NCBI GenBank assembly: GCA_044225555.1
Contig: JBGAIM010000008.1
Span: forward strand, 1 to 64,000
Length of the DNA stretch: 64,000 nt
From: JADLHS01 sp044225555
Lineage (GTDB): Bacteria; Verrucomicrobiota; Verrucomicrobiia; Limisphaerales; JADLHS01
Direction of reading: 5' to 3'
This document shows positions 1-8,432 of the stretch, one piece after another. The translations under genes were made by a program, and so were the position numbers. Position 1 is the first letter of the stretch, and each line of letters starts with the position of its first letter. The notes under the pieces are model-generated. The model was not told where the DNA came from. It saw only the letters and a list, made by a program, of their open reading frames with translations, and searched no databases.

Positions 1-138
1 GATCGAACGGCTCTTTGCCTGGCTGTTTAACTTCCGTCGGTTGGTGGTGCGCTACGAATATCACGCGGAAAACTTCCAAGGTTTCCTTCACCTGGGTGCA
101 GCCATTATCCTCTTGAGGTATTTATGAGATGGCTTCTA
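1..138 (+). mobile_element. Right end of an IS5-family insertion sequence
   Basis: The transposase tail ends about 10 bases before the inferred element boundary near 130-138 (GAGATGGCTTCTA region). The boundary is inferred from where a BamE-like reading frame on the minus strand stops making sense. The left end and target duplication are outside the window, so the exact terminus is uncertain. Confidence 0.6.
2..127 (+). CDS. IS5-family transposase, C-terminal fragment
   Basis: The frame is open from the window edge and stops at TGA 125-127, leaving 41 residues. They read as the C-terminal helix of an IS5-family (IS427/IS1031-like) DDE transposase: an ERLFAWL start, a central FRRL-VRYEY segment and a GFLHL-IILLRYL end. 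This part holds the last catalytic Glu region and the C-terminal helix that helps close the RNase H fold. The start of the gene lies outside the window, so intactness cannot be judged. The stop sits a few bases from the probable inverted-repeat end of the element, as in this family, and directly abuts a broken gene on the other strand. Confidence 0.8.
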   Translation: MERLFAWLFNFRRLVVRYEYHAENFQGFLHLGAAIILLRYL

Positions 139-295
139 GAATGTGTATAACCTCTGGCTGACTCATGCCTGGTGCAAGTCGCTTGAGTGTGGCCCCTGAG
201 AAAGGGATGCTGGTAATCCACCAGCCTGCTAAACAAATGAGGACAACGCACCCCAACAAAAATGCACCGGTGATTTTTAGCTTACGAGAGGCCAT
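122..295 (-). pseudogene. BamE/SmpA-like membrane-anchored protein, truncated by IS
   Basis: A 57-residue minus-strand frame starts at ATG 295, with a GGAAG motif about 9 bases upstream. It has a basic N-terminus, one hydrophobic segment (about residues 8-27, AFLLGCVVLICLAGWW) and then LAPGMSQPEVIHIL. That motif is the start of the BamE/SmpA fold (GMS-x2-EV-x2-ILG). The family continues with a Gly-Pro turn and about 50 more residues. Here the frame instead runs into the IS5 end and stops after EAIS. I infer that the insertion destroyed the gene. The anchor and motif are seen; the BamE-like label is a family inference from a short motif. Confidence 0.6.
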
Positions 296-419
296 GAGGA
301 TAATCTTCCATCCAGGAAACAGGAAAGTCTTCCTTGATTTCGGTAATTAGCGGCACGGCGAATAAAGTTCTTAGATTCGGCGGAACCATATGACCGCTGC
401 CGATGACGGTCAAGCGGCT

Positions 420-586
420 GGTAGCAGGTGCGACCCGAGCCGACCAACTGGTGGAACGGCTCGCGCTGCGAGCCGTAGCGCCGCGTGCAGCGGCGCGACC
501 CTTCAGCATGCCGACGCTGTCGTGCGTTCGTTCCGCCCGCTGCTACGCGGGCGGAGTTCTCGCAGCGCGAGAACTCCCACCTACAA
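420..586. repeat. Multi-hairpin intergenic element with inverted GTAG ends
   Basis: This fills most of the 390-base gap between the broken BamE-like gene and the M48 protease. Palindromes seen in order are 456-476 (9-bp arms, loop gct), 478-496 (7-bp arms), 533-554 (8-bp arms) and 553-577 (11-bp perfect arms, loop agc). A weaker one lies near 512-522. The outer ends are inverted relative to each other: GGTAGCAGGTG near 420 and CACCTAC near 579-585. The 21 bases 476-496 recur exactly at 32197-32217. No convincing coding frame crosses it. Confidence 0.7.
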
Positions 587-685
587 GCCTGACCACTTAC
601 AGCCAGAGCCCGCAGGATTGACCCTCGCTCGCAAGCCGGGTAGTAATGTTCCGGCCCAGCCAATTCCAGAAGCACATCCGCCACC

Positions 686-2773
686 ATGACCGGCCAGCCA
701 GCCTCCAGCCCTGATTACTCGATCCTGTCGGCCTTCCAGCCGGTGGTGGCCCGCCCGCGTTCCTCGATTCTCTACCAGTTCAGCCTGCTGCTCGTGACCC
801 TCACGATGCTGATTCTGCCGCTGATTTATTTCGCGCTCGTTGGCGCGGCGGTGTACGGCGTCTATTACCACGCCACGCACAATTGGGGCGTCATCATGGG
901 CTTTGGCGGGATTCGCAGCGGGCGCATCATGTTTTTCAAGTTCCTGTGCTATATCGTCCCGTTGTTCGTGGGCGCGGTGGTGGTGTTCTTCATGTTCAAA
1001 CCCATCTTCGCCGGGCGACCCAGGCGCGCGCAACCACTCGCCTTGAATCCCGCCGACAATCCACTGCTTTACGCTTTCATCGAAAAAATCTGTGAAGTGG
1101 TCGGCGCACCGTCGCCGAAACGGATTGACCTCGATTGCGACCTGAATGCGTCGGCGAGTTTCCGTAACGGTTTCTGGAGCATGGCCGGCAGTGACATGGT
1201 GCTCACCATCGGCCTGCCGTTGGTGGCGAATCTGTCCGCCGCCGAGTTTGCTGGCGTGGTGGCGCACGAATTCGGGCACTTCACGCAGAGTGTCGGGATG
1301 CGCCTGAGTTATCTCATCCGCACCATCAACCACTGGTTCATTCGCGTAGTCTATCAACGTGACGCCTGGGATGAAGCGCTCGAAGAATGGGCCGCTGAAT
1401 CCGAGGACGGCTGGGTCACCATCATCGTCATGCTCGCGCAAATCGGCGTGTGGTTCGCGCGGATGATTCTGCGCATCCTGATGTACACCGGGCTGCTGAT
1501 TGGCGGGTTCATGATCCGGCAGATGGAATACGATGCCGACGCCTGCCAGATCAAACTGGTGGGCAGCGAAACCTTCGAGCGCACGCATCGCAAGCTCGCC
1601 ACGCTCTCCGCCGCCACCGAGTTGATGTACAAACAAATTCACGTGCAGTGGAAAAAGACCCTGCAACTGCCGGACAACCTCAGCGAGTTGTTGCGCCAGT
1701 CCCACGAGAAACTCCCGGCGCAAGCACTGCAAAAGATCGAAGACCGTTACGGCCTCGAACGCACCGGCTTGTTCGACTCGCATCCCTCGCCAGCTGACCG
1801 CATCCGCCGTGGTCGGCAGGCGCAGGACCCGGGCGCGTTTCATGATGACCGGCCGGCCTCTGAATTGTTCACCAGCTTCGATCATCCCGCCCGGTTCGTA
1901 ACGATGCTTCATTACAGCGACGATCTCGGCATCCCGGTCACCAAGGAGATGTTGCTGCGCGTGGAAACCAAGGGCGCAGCCCCGGCGACCGCCAGCCGTC
2001 AGACCACGCTGGACGCAGTCGAGCCGATGGCGTCATCGGACTACGAGCGGGATTTCACCGAAGCAACGCAGCTTTCCACCGGTCTTCGCCAGGTCACCGA
2101 ACAGCTTGCCTCCATTGGCGAGCGATATCAGCAAACTACGGAGAAACTGATCCAGTCCCGCACGGCCGTTCGCTTGATTGAAGCCCGCGCGCCGATCAAG
2201 GCGGAGGAATTCGGGCTGACCGCAGCAACGTTGGAGGCCGCCCAAGCCAGCGAGGCTGAAGCTTTGTCCACGCGTGAATCGCTCCGTCATTCGGTTCATG
2301 AAGTCGGCACCGCATTGCAACGGCGACTTCAGCTCGGACTAGCGTTGAAATTGTCGGATTATAGCGGACAGACTGGTTGCATTCACACTCCCGAGGAGGT
2401 TTCACACGCCGCCGCCCAGGTTCATTCCGCGACGGCAGAGTATCCAGCCAAGCAGGAGACCGCCGAGGTGCTGGCGGTGCTCGACCGGCTCATCGCGCTG
2501 CGCGACAGGGAAGGAGAATCACCGACACTTTCCCGCGCACTGTCAGCGCAGGCAGCAGCCATCAATCTGCTCCGTCCGCGACCGAATTACCTGCCATCAG
2601 AACGGCCAGCCAGCGCCACCTCTCACCTTCAGCTTTCCCGCAAGCCCAAACACGAGGGCCTCGCCGAATTGGAGACGCTGCGTCAGCAAACCCAGCAATG
2701 GTTCGCCGACTATCACGCTAACTTGAGCGTACTCATTGATGCGGCGCAGGCCGGAGAGAACGCCAGCGTTTGA
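686..2773 (+). CDS. M48-family membrane zinc metallopeptidase
   Basis: A 695-residue membrane protease of the Ste24/HtpX superfamily, likely acting on misfolded or membrane proteins. Two hydrophobic segments lie near residues 25-55 and 80-110. The catalytic helix H194-E-F-G-H198 binds zinc and activates water. A further hydrophobic stretch spans about 250-280. The third zinc ligand is probably E281 in RQMEYDADAC, the usual M48 E-x3-D motif. A later SHPSPADRIRRG segment matches the family's conserved HP-x-RI motif. The C-terminal third (about 440-690) is polar, Ala/Glu/Gln-rich and probably coiled-coil. It makes the protein more than twice HtpX length and has no function I recognise. The gene stands alone, convergent with the next. 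Confidence 0.88.
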   Translation: MTGQPASSPDYSILSAFQPVVARPRSSILYQFSLLLVTLTMLILPLIYFALVGAAVYGVYYHATHNWGVIMGFGGIRSGRIMFFKFLCYIVPLFVGAVVVFFMFKPIFAGRPRRAQPLALNPADNPLLYAFIEKICEVVGAPSPKRIDLDCDLNASASFRNGFWSMAGSDMVLTIGLPLVANLSAAEFAGVVAHEFGHFTQSVGMRLSYLIRTINHWFIRVVYQRDAWDEALEEWAAESEDGWVTIIVMLAQIGVWFARMILRILMYTGLLIGGFMIRQMEYDADACQIKLVGSETFERTHRKLATLSAATELMYKQIHVQWKKTLQLPDNLSELLRQSHEKLPAQALQKIEDRYGLERTGLFDSHPSPADRIRRGRQAQDPGAFHDDRPASELFTSFDHPARFVTMLHYSDDLGIPVTKEMLLRVETKGAAPATASRQTTLDAVEPMASSDYERDFTEATQLSTGLRQVTEQLASIGERYQQTTEKLIQSRTAVRLIEARAPIKAEEFGLTAATLEAAQASEAEALSTRESLRHSVHEVGTALQRRLQLGLALKLSDYSGQTGCIHTPEEVSHAAAQVHSATAEYPAKQETAEVLAVLDRLIALRDREGESPTLSRALSAQAAAINLLRPRPNYLPSERPASATSHLQLSRKPKHEGLAELETLRQQTQQWFADYHANLSVLIDAAQAGENASV

Positions 2774-2806
2774 AGCCCTGCCCGGAAACTGGAGCGGTCG
2801 CCGCAC

Positions 2807-3400
2807 TCATTCCGTCCGCTGTGAACTGAACCGCTGGCACCATTTTCTGAGAACCCCGACAAAGACGGAATCCGCGCGCGGGCTGAAGACTTCCACAAAC
2901 GAATAACCACGTTTCACCGCGACCCAAAGTGCGAGTGCGAAGATGACGACGAAGATGGAGGTGTTTTCCCAGCCATCGAGACGCCATTGTCCTTTCCAGA
3001 ACCAGACCGGATGACGAAACAGCGGTTCGCCATAACAAATCGGCCACAGATCGGCGAGCGAAGGCCCGCGTGATCCCAGTAGATCGCACAGCAGATGCAG
3101 ATGAAATGTGACCAGACACCAGAAGGCCACCCGTCCCCGTCGCTTGGCGAAACACGCGAGCAATCCGGCAATCACCAGCGCCCCCGGCCACCCGTGCAGC
3201 CAGAGATGATGAAATTTTTGGTAGTAGTGGAAAGTCGTTTCCTGTCCGGAGATCAGCGACTTCGCCACGTCCACGACCATTCCCAAGCCGTCCACATCCG
3301 GCAGAATTCCCGCCAGGGTCACCAATCGTCGGTCCTGTGGATTGTCCACGGTCGCCGCCGCCACCAGCCAGCTTCCGATGAAATGTGCGATGGGTGACAT
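2807..3400 (-). CDS. YdjM-like membrane-bound metal-dependent hydrolase family protein
   Basis: A 197-residue polytopic membrane protein. H6 near the N-terminus, the GILPDVDG motif (D35, D37) and the His-rich segment FHHLWLHGWPG (about 64-74) followed by HLHLLCDLL fit the YdjM/YbcI (DUF457) family of predicted inner-membrane metal-dependent hydrolases. Four to five hydrophobic stretches are visible. The biochemical substrate of this family is not established. The gene lies 75 bases downstream of the FG-GAP gene on the same strand and converges on the M48 protease gene with 33 bases between them. Confidence 0.75.
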   Translation of the reverse strand: MSPIAHFIGSWLVAAATVDNPQDRRLVTLAGILPDVDGLGMVVDVAKSLISGQETTFHYYQKFHHLWLHGWPGALVIAGLLACFAKRRGRVAFWCLVTFHLHLLCDLLGSRGPSLADLWPICYGEPLFRHPVWFWKGQWRLDGWENTSIFVVIFALALWVAVKRGYSFVEVFSPRADSVFVGVLRKWCQRFSSQRTE

Positions 3401-3465
3401 AGCAGCGCAGGCGGGATTCTGGCGCTGGCTAGCAACCGGGTCGCTTCCTCAAGGTGTCGTTTGGC

Positions 3466-3492
3466 AGCTGGCAACTCATGGATTTGCCAGCT
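3466..3492. terminator. Possible hairpin at the end of the FG-GAP gene
   Basis: AGCTGGCAA (3466-3474) and TTGCCAGCT (3484-3492) form a perfect 9-bp stem with a 9-base loop across the stop codon of the minus-strand FG-GAP gene. No T-run follows on that strand, so a Rho-independent terminator is only a weak possibility. Confidence 0.25.
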
Positions 3493-4792
3493 TTGGCTGG
3501 GCAGCCTGCCATTCGGCCTTGCTGACTTTCTTGGCCGAATGTTGGAGGTAGAACGTGCCACGCTTGTTGCCTACGACCACGTCGGGGAATTTTTCATTGC
3601 TGACGCGGGCGGCGACAACTTGCGTCCCCACACCCGAACTGTCATCAATGAGGTGCGGTAAGAACTCCGCCGTGTGCCCCGGGCCGCGCACCAGCTTAAA
3701 CCAGTAGAGCACCGCGTTGTCGTTTCGATCCGGATCGCCTTCGTGGCCATGCGACCAGAAGCGTTTGCCGGTCACGATGTCCTTGAGCCCGTCACCGTCC
3801 ATGTCCACGAGATCAATGGCGTGCAATTCAGTGAAGCACACGCCGTATTTGTCCGGGAGGCGCTTTTGTTCCGGGCTGAGAATGACGTGTTGTTTGAACG
3901 TGATTTCGCCACCGGCACGCAACTGTTCATACCACACCAGACCAAACCCGTGCGCCGCGAAGCTCGTGATGACATCGTTCAATCCGTCGCCGTTCACGTC
4001 GTAGGCATACATCTGGGCGCCACCGATCGGCGTGAATTCAAACGGGTGATAAGTCCAGACCGGATCGACGGCGAGTGATTTCGGCTGTTCCCACCAACCG
4101 CTCTTCTCGAGCAAATCCAGACGGCCATCGCCGTTGACATCGCCCACGCCCATGCCGTGCGTGAAGCGTTGGTATTTGTTGTCGGGAGAAATGGGATGAA
4201 ACTTCCACGGGGCGGTGGGATTCTTCCAATCTGGTTCGGCATAACCGTAAACGCCTTTGGAACTGCAAACGATCTCCGGCTTGTTGTCGCCGGTAATGTC
4301 GGTGAACGTCGGTGATTCGTTATCCGTCGTCTCCAGCACCACATGCTTCTTCCACGGACCTTCCTGACCTTTTGGATTCTCGAACCACGCGGTCCATTCA
4401 CCGGGAAATCCGATGATGAGGATGTCGTTCCACTGGTCTCCGTTGAAGTCCCGGACGAAGGCGAAGAAATTGTCGGAGTATTTGTTGTTTACCCCGAGCG
4501 CGCCCTCGAAGCCCTCGATGGTTTGCTCCGTGCCGTCGTCTTTCTTGAACTTGAACGTAGCCTTGGCGGGATAATACTCGTGGCGCTTGGTGAAATCCGG
4601 CCCTTCATACCAATACGGTCCGGAGACAATGTCCGGTTTGCCATCGCGATTCAAATCCCCAAACGTCGCGCCTTCGGACCAGAACTTGTCGGTGAGTTGG
4701 GTCTTCTTGAACGAGTGCAGCAGGTAATCCTCGCCGGAGGACGAAATAATCGCACCCAAGCCGGTAGCCAGGAAAAGGAGCGTGGTCTTCAT
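3476..4792 (-). CDS. Secreted FG-GAP/VCBS repeat protein
   Basis: A 438-residue exported protein. A signal peptide covers about residues 1-20 (MKTTLLFLATGLGAIIS). The rest is a beta-propeller of FG-GAP/VCBS blades, recognised by repeated Ca-binding-type loops: GDLNRDGKPDIV, RDFNGDQWNDIL, TDITGDNKPEIV, GDVNGDGRLDLL, YDVNGDGLNDVI and VDMDGDGLKDIV. Such proteins in planctomycetes and verrucomicrobia are periplasmic or surface proteins. They are often assumed to bind ligands or carbohydrates, but the function is not established. No enzymatic domain is visible. The C-terminus ends in a basic tail without a sorting domain. Confidence 0.85.
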   Translation of the reverse strand: MKTTLLFLATGLGAIISSSGEDYLLHSFKKTQLTDKFWSEGATFGDLNRDGKPDIVSGPYWYEGPDFTKRHEYYPAKATFKFKKDDGTEQTIEGFEGALGVNNKYSDNFFAFVRDFNGDQWNDILIIGFPGEWTAWFENPKGQEGPWKKHVVLETTDNESPTFTDITGDNKPEIVCSSKGVYGYAEPDWKNPTAPWKFHPISPDNKYQRFTHGMGVGDVNGDGRLDLLEKSGWWEQPKSLAVDPVWTYHPFEFTPIGGAQMYAYDVNGDGLNDVITSFAAHGFGLVWYEQLRAGGEITFKQHVILSPEQKRLPDKYGVCFTELHAIDLVDMDGDGLKDIVTGKRFWSHGHEGDPDRNDNAVLYWFKLVRGPGHTAEFLPHLIDDSSGVGTQVVAARVSNEKFPDVVVGNKRGTFYLQHSAKKVSKAEWQAAQPKLANP

Positions 4793-4893
4793 GCCTAATG
4801 CCTGACAGAGACTTTGCTTGTGGTCAAGCCCAGTGCGGACATCAACATGTTTCCAACGACGGCGAGCTTAAGCCATCACGCGGGCGATGTTGT

Positions 4894-5673
4894 TCAAGGC
4901 GTCAATTTTTCGCGGTGCGGCAGATGGTCGCGATTCCAGCGAGATAGCGCCGCGTCACTGGTGTCTTCAAACAGTGATTTCAGCGTCGGCGATTCGACGT
5001 GGCCGTCGCAAAAGACCACGTTGGCTTTACGTAGATGACGTTTCTTGGCCCTTTCGGTGCTACCGCGGTCGTCCTCTGATTCGCCTGTAACGCGTGGTCT
5101 GCCCAACCATCCAATGCCTTCGACGATGGTTAACACTGGATTGCCACTGCCCTAAAATCCGTCACCAATCGCCATCATTTCGCTCGGATTGGTTACTTCA
5201 TTCTCCTTGACGGCGGGTTTTATGGATTCCTGACGAGTTCCGTGATGTGCGCCTAGTCCGAATTGGACATCTTCAATCTGCGACCCCAGGCCAAAGGCGT
5301 TGTAGCCGTAGTCGGTCTTCCCGATGGCTGTCTGAGGCGGGAAATAAGCTGGGCAACGCCAGATTCCTTTCGAATTGGTCAGGTTGAGCCCAGTCAAAGC
5401 CCGCTCCAGTGGCTGCGCCCACGTGTTCGCGATTCCCGGCTCTACATATCCATCATATGCCAAGGGATAAACTCCGCCGTCGGCAACATACAGATGTAGT
5501 GCGACCCCAATCTGCCGAACGTTATTCGCACATTGAGCCCCGAGTGCCTTGGACTTGCCTTGATGGGTCGCTGTCAGCAGCAGCGCCGCGACAATTCCGA
5601 TGATGGTAATAACGACCAGGAGTTCCACCAGCGTGAATGCTGATTTCCCTCTCGGTCGTTGAAATTCTTCCAT
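4894..5673 (-). pseudogene. Type-II pseudopilin (prepilin-cleaved) broken by in-frame TAG
   Basis: The first 173 codons start at ATG 5673 and contain the prepilin signature KSAFTLVELLVVITIIG, where a prepilin peptidase would cut before FTLVE. A TAG at 5152-5154 follows GDGF. The same frame then continues without a further stop for 85 codons to 4894. It includes RKANVVFCDGHVESP and RWNRDHLPHRE, the C-terminal signature of the large verrucomicrobial/planctomycete secretion-pseudopilin family. The two halves therefore belong to one gene of about 259 codons. TAG serves as a normal stop elsewhere in this window, for example after acs, so a nonsense mutation or sequencing error is more likely than recoding. 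Confidence 0.8.
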
Positions 5674-5705
5674 TTATGTGGTTAGACCGCCGCCGGCACA
5701 AATGG

Positions 5706-7988
5706 TCACGCCATCGCGCGGGCGATGCTGTACCACCAGGCGTCGTGCAATTCGGCGAGCGGGGCGGAGAATTCGCCGCTGGCGGTTTTCACCGTCAGCT
5801 TGTCGCCGCCGACTTTGCCGATCTGCGCGGCGGGCACGCCCATGAGCTTGGCGCGTTCGACGACTTTCACGGCGTCGAGCGCTTTGCAACTGATGACGAC
5901 GCGCGATTGCGTTTCACCGAAGAGCAGGGCATCCGATCGCACCGTAGCGGCGTCTCGGGAGAGCGCCGCATTCTTTTCTCCCGAGGAGTCAGCGGCACTC
6001 TGTCGAGATGCCGCTACGCCGGAAAGATCAGTCATCGCTCCGATCAATCTTGGCGTGTCGCGGGCGATGAGCTGGCTGATGCAGCTTTCCGCGAGCGCGA
6101 CGGCAAGGCCGCCTTCGCTGCAATCGTGCGCGCTCTTCACAAGACCAGATTGGATCAGACCGATGAGCGTGGTGTGCAGCGTCTTCGCGACTTCGAGATC
6201 GCAGCGCGGCGGTGCGCCGGCTTTCTTGCCGTGGATGACTTGCAGATACGCACTGCCGCCGAGGCCTTGCACGGGCGTGGCTTCCACCGCGTCGCCGAGC
6301 AGGATGATGGCGTCGCCTTCGTCCTTGAACCATTGCGTGGTGACGTGCTCCAGCTTTTCGATGAGGCCGACGACGGAAATCGTGGGCGTCGGATCAATCG
6401 GGCCGCTGGGGCTTTGATTGTAGAGCGAGCAATTGCCGCCGGTGACGGGCGCGTTGAATGCCTTGCAACCTTCCGCCAAACCGCGCACGGATTCTTTGAT
6501 CTGCCAAAATAATTCCGGCTTCAACGGACTCGGCATGTTCAAATTATCCGTCGCACCGAGCGGCAATGCGCCGGAGCAAGCAAGATTGCGACACGCTTCG
6601 GCCACGGCGGCTTTCGCGCCTTCATACGGATCGAGATAAACGTAACCGCCATTGCAATCCACGGTCATGGCGATGAGCTTCTCGGAAACGGTCGCGTCAC
6701 CGACTTTGGCGGCGAGTTCGGCGCTCATCACCGGCAAGGAATCTGTCTTGATGCGGATGACCGCGGCGTCGCTGCCGGGCAACACCACCGAGCCGTCGCG
6801 CACTTGATGATCGTATTGGCGATACACCCAGTTCTTGGAAGCGATGCTCGGGAACGCGAGCAGCTTTTTCAAAACGTCGGCGGGCGCAGTCGTATCGGCG
6901 ATGCCGTCGAGGCGGAATGCCTGCACTTCTTTGATGTAAGCGGGCTCAACCGCTTCGCGATGATACACCGGCGATTCGTCGGCGATTTTCTTCGCGGGAA
7001 TGTCCACGACGAGTTTGCCGCCGTGACGAACTTTCATGTGGCCGGTGTCGGTGATGATGCCGATCTCGGCCCACGGCAGATCCCACTTATCGAAAATGCG
7101 TTTCACTTCCTCTTCGCGGCCCTTGTGGACGACGATGAGCATGCGCTCCTGCGATTCCGAGAGCATCAGCTCGTAGCTGCTCATGTTCGCGGCGCGTTGC
7201 GGGACTTTGTCGAGTTCGATCTCGATGCCCGTGCCGGCGCGCGCGGCCATTTCGCACGTGGAACAAGTCAAACCCGCCGCGCCCATGTCCTGCATGCCGG
7301 CAACTGCGCCGGTGGCGAGCAATTCGAGGCACGCTTCGCACACGAGCTTTTCCATGAACGGATCGCCGACCTGCACCGCGCCGCGTTGCTGCTCGGCGGA
7401 TTCCTCGGTCAAATCCTGCGACGCAAACGCCGCGCCCGCGAGACCGTCGCGACCCGTCGCCGGGCCGACATAAAACACGGGATTGCCCACGCCCTTGGCC
7501 GCGCCGCGCGTGATCTGTTCATGGCGCAGCACGCCAAGGCAAAAGGCGTTCACGAGCGGATTGCCCGCGTAAGTTTTGTCGAAATAGACTTCGCCGGCGA
7601 TAGTCGGGATGCCGAAGCAATTCCCGTAATGCGCGATGCCGTTGATGACGATGCCGCCGACGCCGGTGGTCGCGCCCTGAAACGGCTCGACCGCGCTCGG
7701 ATGGTTGTGCGACTCGATCTTGAACGCGATGGCGATGCCGTCGCCGATGTCAATGATGCCGGCGTTTTCCTCGCCCGCGCCGACGAGAATTTTCGGCGAC
7801 TTGGTGGGGAAGGTCTTGAGCAGCGGCTTGGTGTTTTTGTAGCTGCAATGCTCGCTCCACATCACGGAAAAGATGCCGAGCTCGGTGTAAGTCGGCACGC
7901 GGCCGAGGATTTCCTTGGCGTGGGCAAATTCTTCCGGCGTGAGGTTGTGTTTGGCAACCAACTCTGGGGTGATGGCGGGTTCGGTCAT
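5706..7988 (-). CDS. purL: Phosphoribosylformylglycinamidine synthase subunit PurL
   Basis: The 760-residue large subunit of FGAM synthase (step 4 of purine synthesis), the small-PurL type that works with separate PurS and PurQ. Family motifs include FSVMWSEHCSYKN near the N-terminus, ESHNHPSAVEPFQGA-TGVGG (ATP/FGAR site), GMQDMGAAGLT, and DALLFGETQSR near the C-terminus. I chose ATG 7988 (MTEPAIT) over an in-frame start 20 codons upstream because the extra residues do not look like PurL. About 25 residues (658-682, GVAASRQSAADSSGEKNAAL...) are encoded by a palindromic repeat element and are not part of the normal family sequence. purS and purQ lie upstream on the same strand, separated by three unrelated genes. 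Confidence 0.95.
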   Translation of the reverse strand: MTEPAITPELVAKHNLTPEEFAHAKEILGRVPTYTELGIFSVMWSEHCSYKNTKPLLKTFPTKSPKILVGAGEENAGIIDIGDGIAIAFKIESHNHPSAVEPFQGATTGVGGIVINGIAHYGNCFGIPTIAGEVYFDKTYAGNPLVNAFCLGVLRHEQITRGAAKGVGNPVFYVGPATGRDGLAGAAFASQDLTEESAEQQRGAVQVGDPFMEKLVCEACLELLATGAVAGMQDMGAAGLTCSTCEMAARAGTGIEIELDKVPQRAANMSSYELMLSESQERMLIVVHKGREEEVKRIFDKWDLPWAEIGIITDTGHMKVRHGGKLVVDIPAKKIADESPVYHREAVEPAYIKEVQAFRLDGIADTTAPADVLKKLLAFPSIASKNWVYRQYDHQVRDGSVVLPGSDAAVIRIKTDSLPVMSAELAAKVGDATVSEKLIAMTVDCNGGYVYLDPYEGAKAAVAEACRNLACSGALPLGATDNLNMPSPLKPELFWQIKESVRGLAEGCKAFNAPVTGGNCSLYNQSPSGPIDPTPTISVVGLIEKLEHVTTQWFKDEGDAIILLGDAVEATPVQGLGGSAYLQVIHGKKAGAPPRCDLEVAKTLHTTLIGLIQSGLVKSAHDCSEGGLAVALAESCISQLIARDTPRLIGAMTDLSGVAASRQSAADSSGEKNAALSRDAATVRSDALLFGETQSRVVISCKALDAVKVVERAKLMGVPAAQIGKVGGDKLTVKTASGEFSAPLAELHDAWWYSIARAMA
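5944..6017. repeat. Palindromic element inserted in frame inside purL
   Basis: Inverted arms of 26 bases (5944-5969 and 5992-6017, both beginning GTAGCGGC when read inward) match at 22 of 26 positions around a 22-base centre. The element keeps the purL frame open and adds about 25 residues rich in Ala, Ser and Arg before the LLFGETQSR motif. Its GTAGCGGC ends resemble the GTAGCAG ends of elements near 420, 32171 and 34684. Confidence 0.75.
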
Positions 7989-8004
7989 GTGAAAATAAAT
8001 TTTA

Positions 8005-8424
8005 TCAGTCGCTGTTCTGCCAGACCAAGATGGCCTGTGAGTTTTCAAAACCTGTCAGATATTCGAGCATCCGACCTTCTTGCGGATGCAAATTCACGTA
8101 AACCCAAGCTTCAAATGAGTCCTTAAGCCGTGACCTATCAACAGAAATCCAATTCAAGCCGTATCTGCTCTTGCGAAGTATGCTATCAATCAAATCTGCT
8201 TCAGATTCTTTTAGAGCATCCCAACTTCCGGTGAAGTGTTGCTCAAGCGCATTGAGTTCGTAACGATTGACATCAGTTTCAAGCGGAACAAAAACGCCCT
8301 CAACCTCGGGATGAAAGCAACCGTTCCCGCCAACTTGGTTTGTATAAAGCACTCCACTTGGATGTAGGACGATTAGTCCCAATCCATTGAAAGAATCGAG
8401 TTCAATGACTCGTTTTTCAGCCAT
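8005..8424 (-). CDS. DUF6210-like hypothetical protein
   Basis: A protein of about 139 residues. The segment GLIVLHPSGVLYTNQVGGNGCFHPEVEGVFVPL resembles the DUF6210 family as I remember it (PTGVxYxNQxGGxxCxxPxxEGxxVPL). No catalytic role is known to me. ATG 8424 was chosen, but a TTG at 8436, which would overlap the stop of the upstream HAD gene, is possible. No signal peptide or membrane segment is visible. It is the last of three tightly packed genes (DUF1016, HAD, this) between purQ and purL, and purL begins 17 bases after its stop. Confidence 0.6.
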   Translation of the reverse strand: MAEKRVIELDSFNGLGLIVLHPSGVLYTNQVGGNGCFHPEVEGVFVPLETDVNRYELNALEQHFTGSWDALKESEADLIDSILRKSRYGLNWISVDRSRLKDSFEAWVYVNLHPQEGRMLEYLTGFENSQAILVWQNSD

Positions 8425-8432
8425 GAAAATGC

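Noticed and set aside
165..350. 61-aa plus-strand frame near the left edge
   Set aside because: Antisense to the truncated BamE-like gene, with no motif or ribosome-binding site; the minus frame has an anchor and a family motif.
581..1912. Long minus-strand frame (443 codons) opposite the M48 protease
   Set aside because: GC-rich shadow frame; no family sequence, while the plus strand has an intact zinc-protease signature.
5152..5154. Stop-codon reassignment (TAG read as an amino acid)
   Set aside because: TAG ends acs, scpA, the CNT transporter gene and others in this window, so the code is standard.
5637..6512. Plus-strand frame opposite the purL 3' end
   Set aside because: Shadow of purL; His/Arg/Asp-rich and without motifs. 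The purL motifs on the minus strand are unambiguous.
6804..8126. Long plus-strand frame opposite the purL 5' end
   Set aside because: Antisense of conserved purL sequence, low complexity and no recognisable domain.
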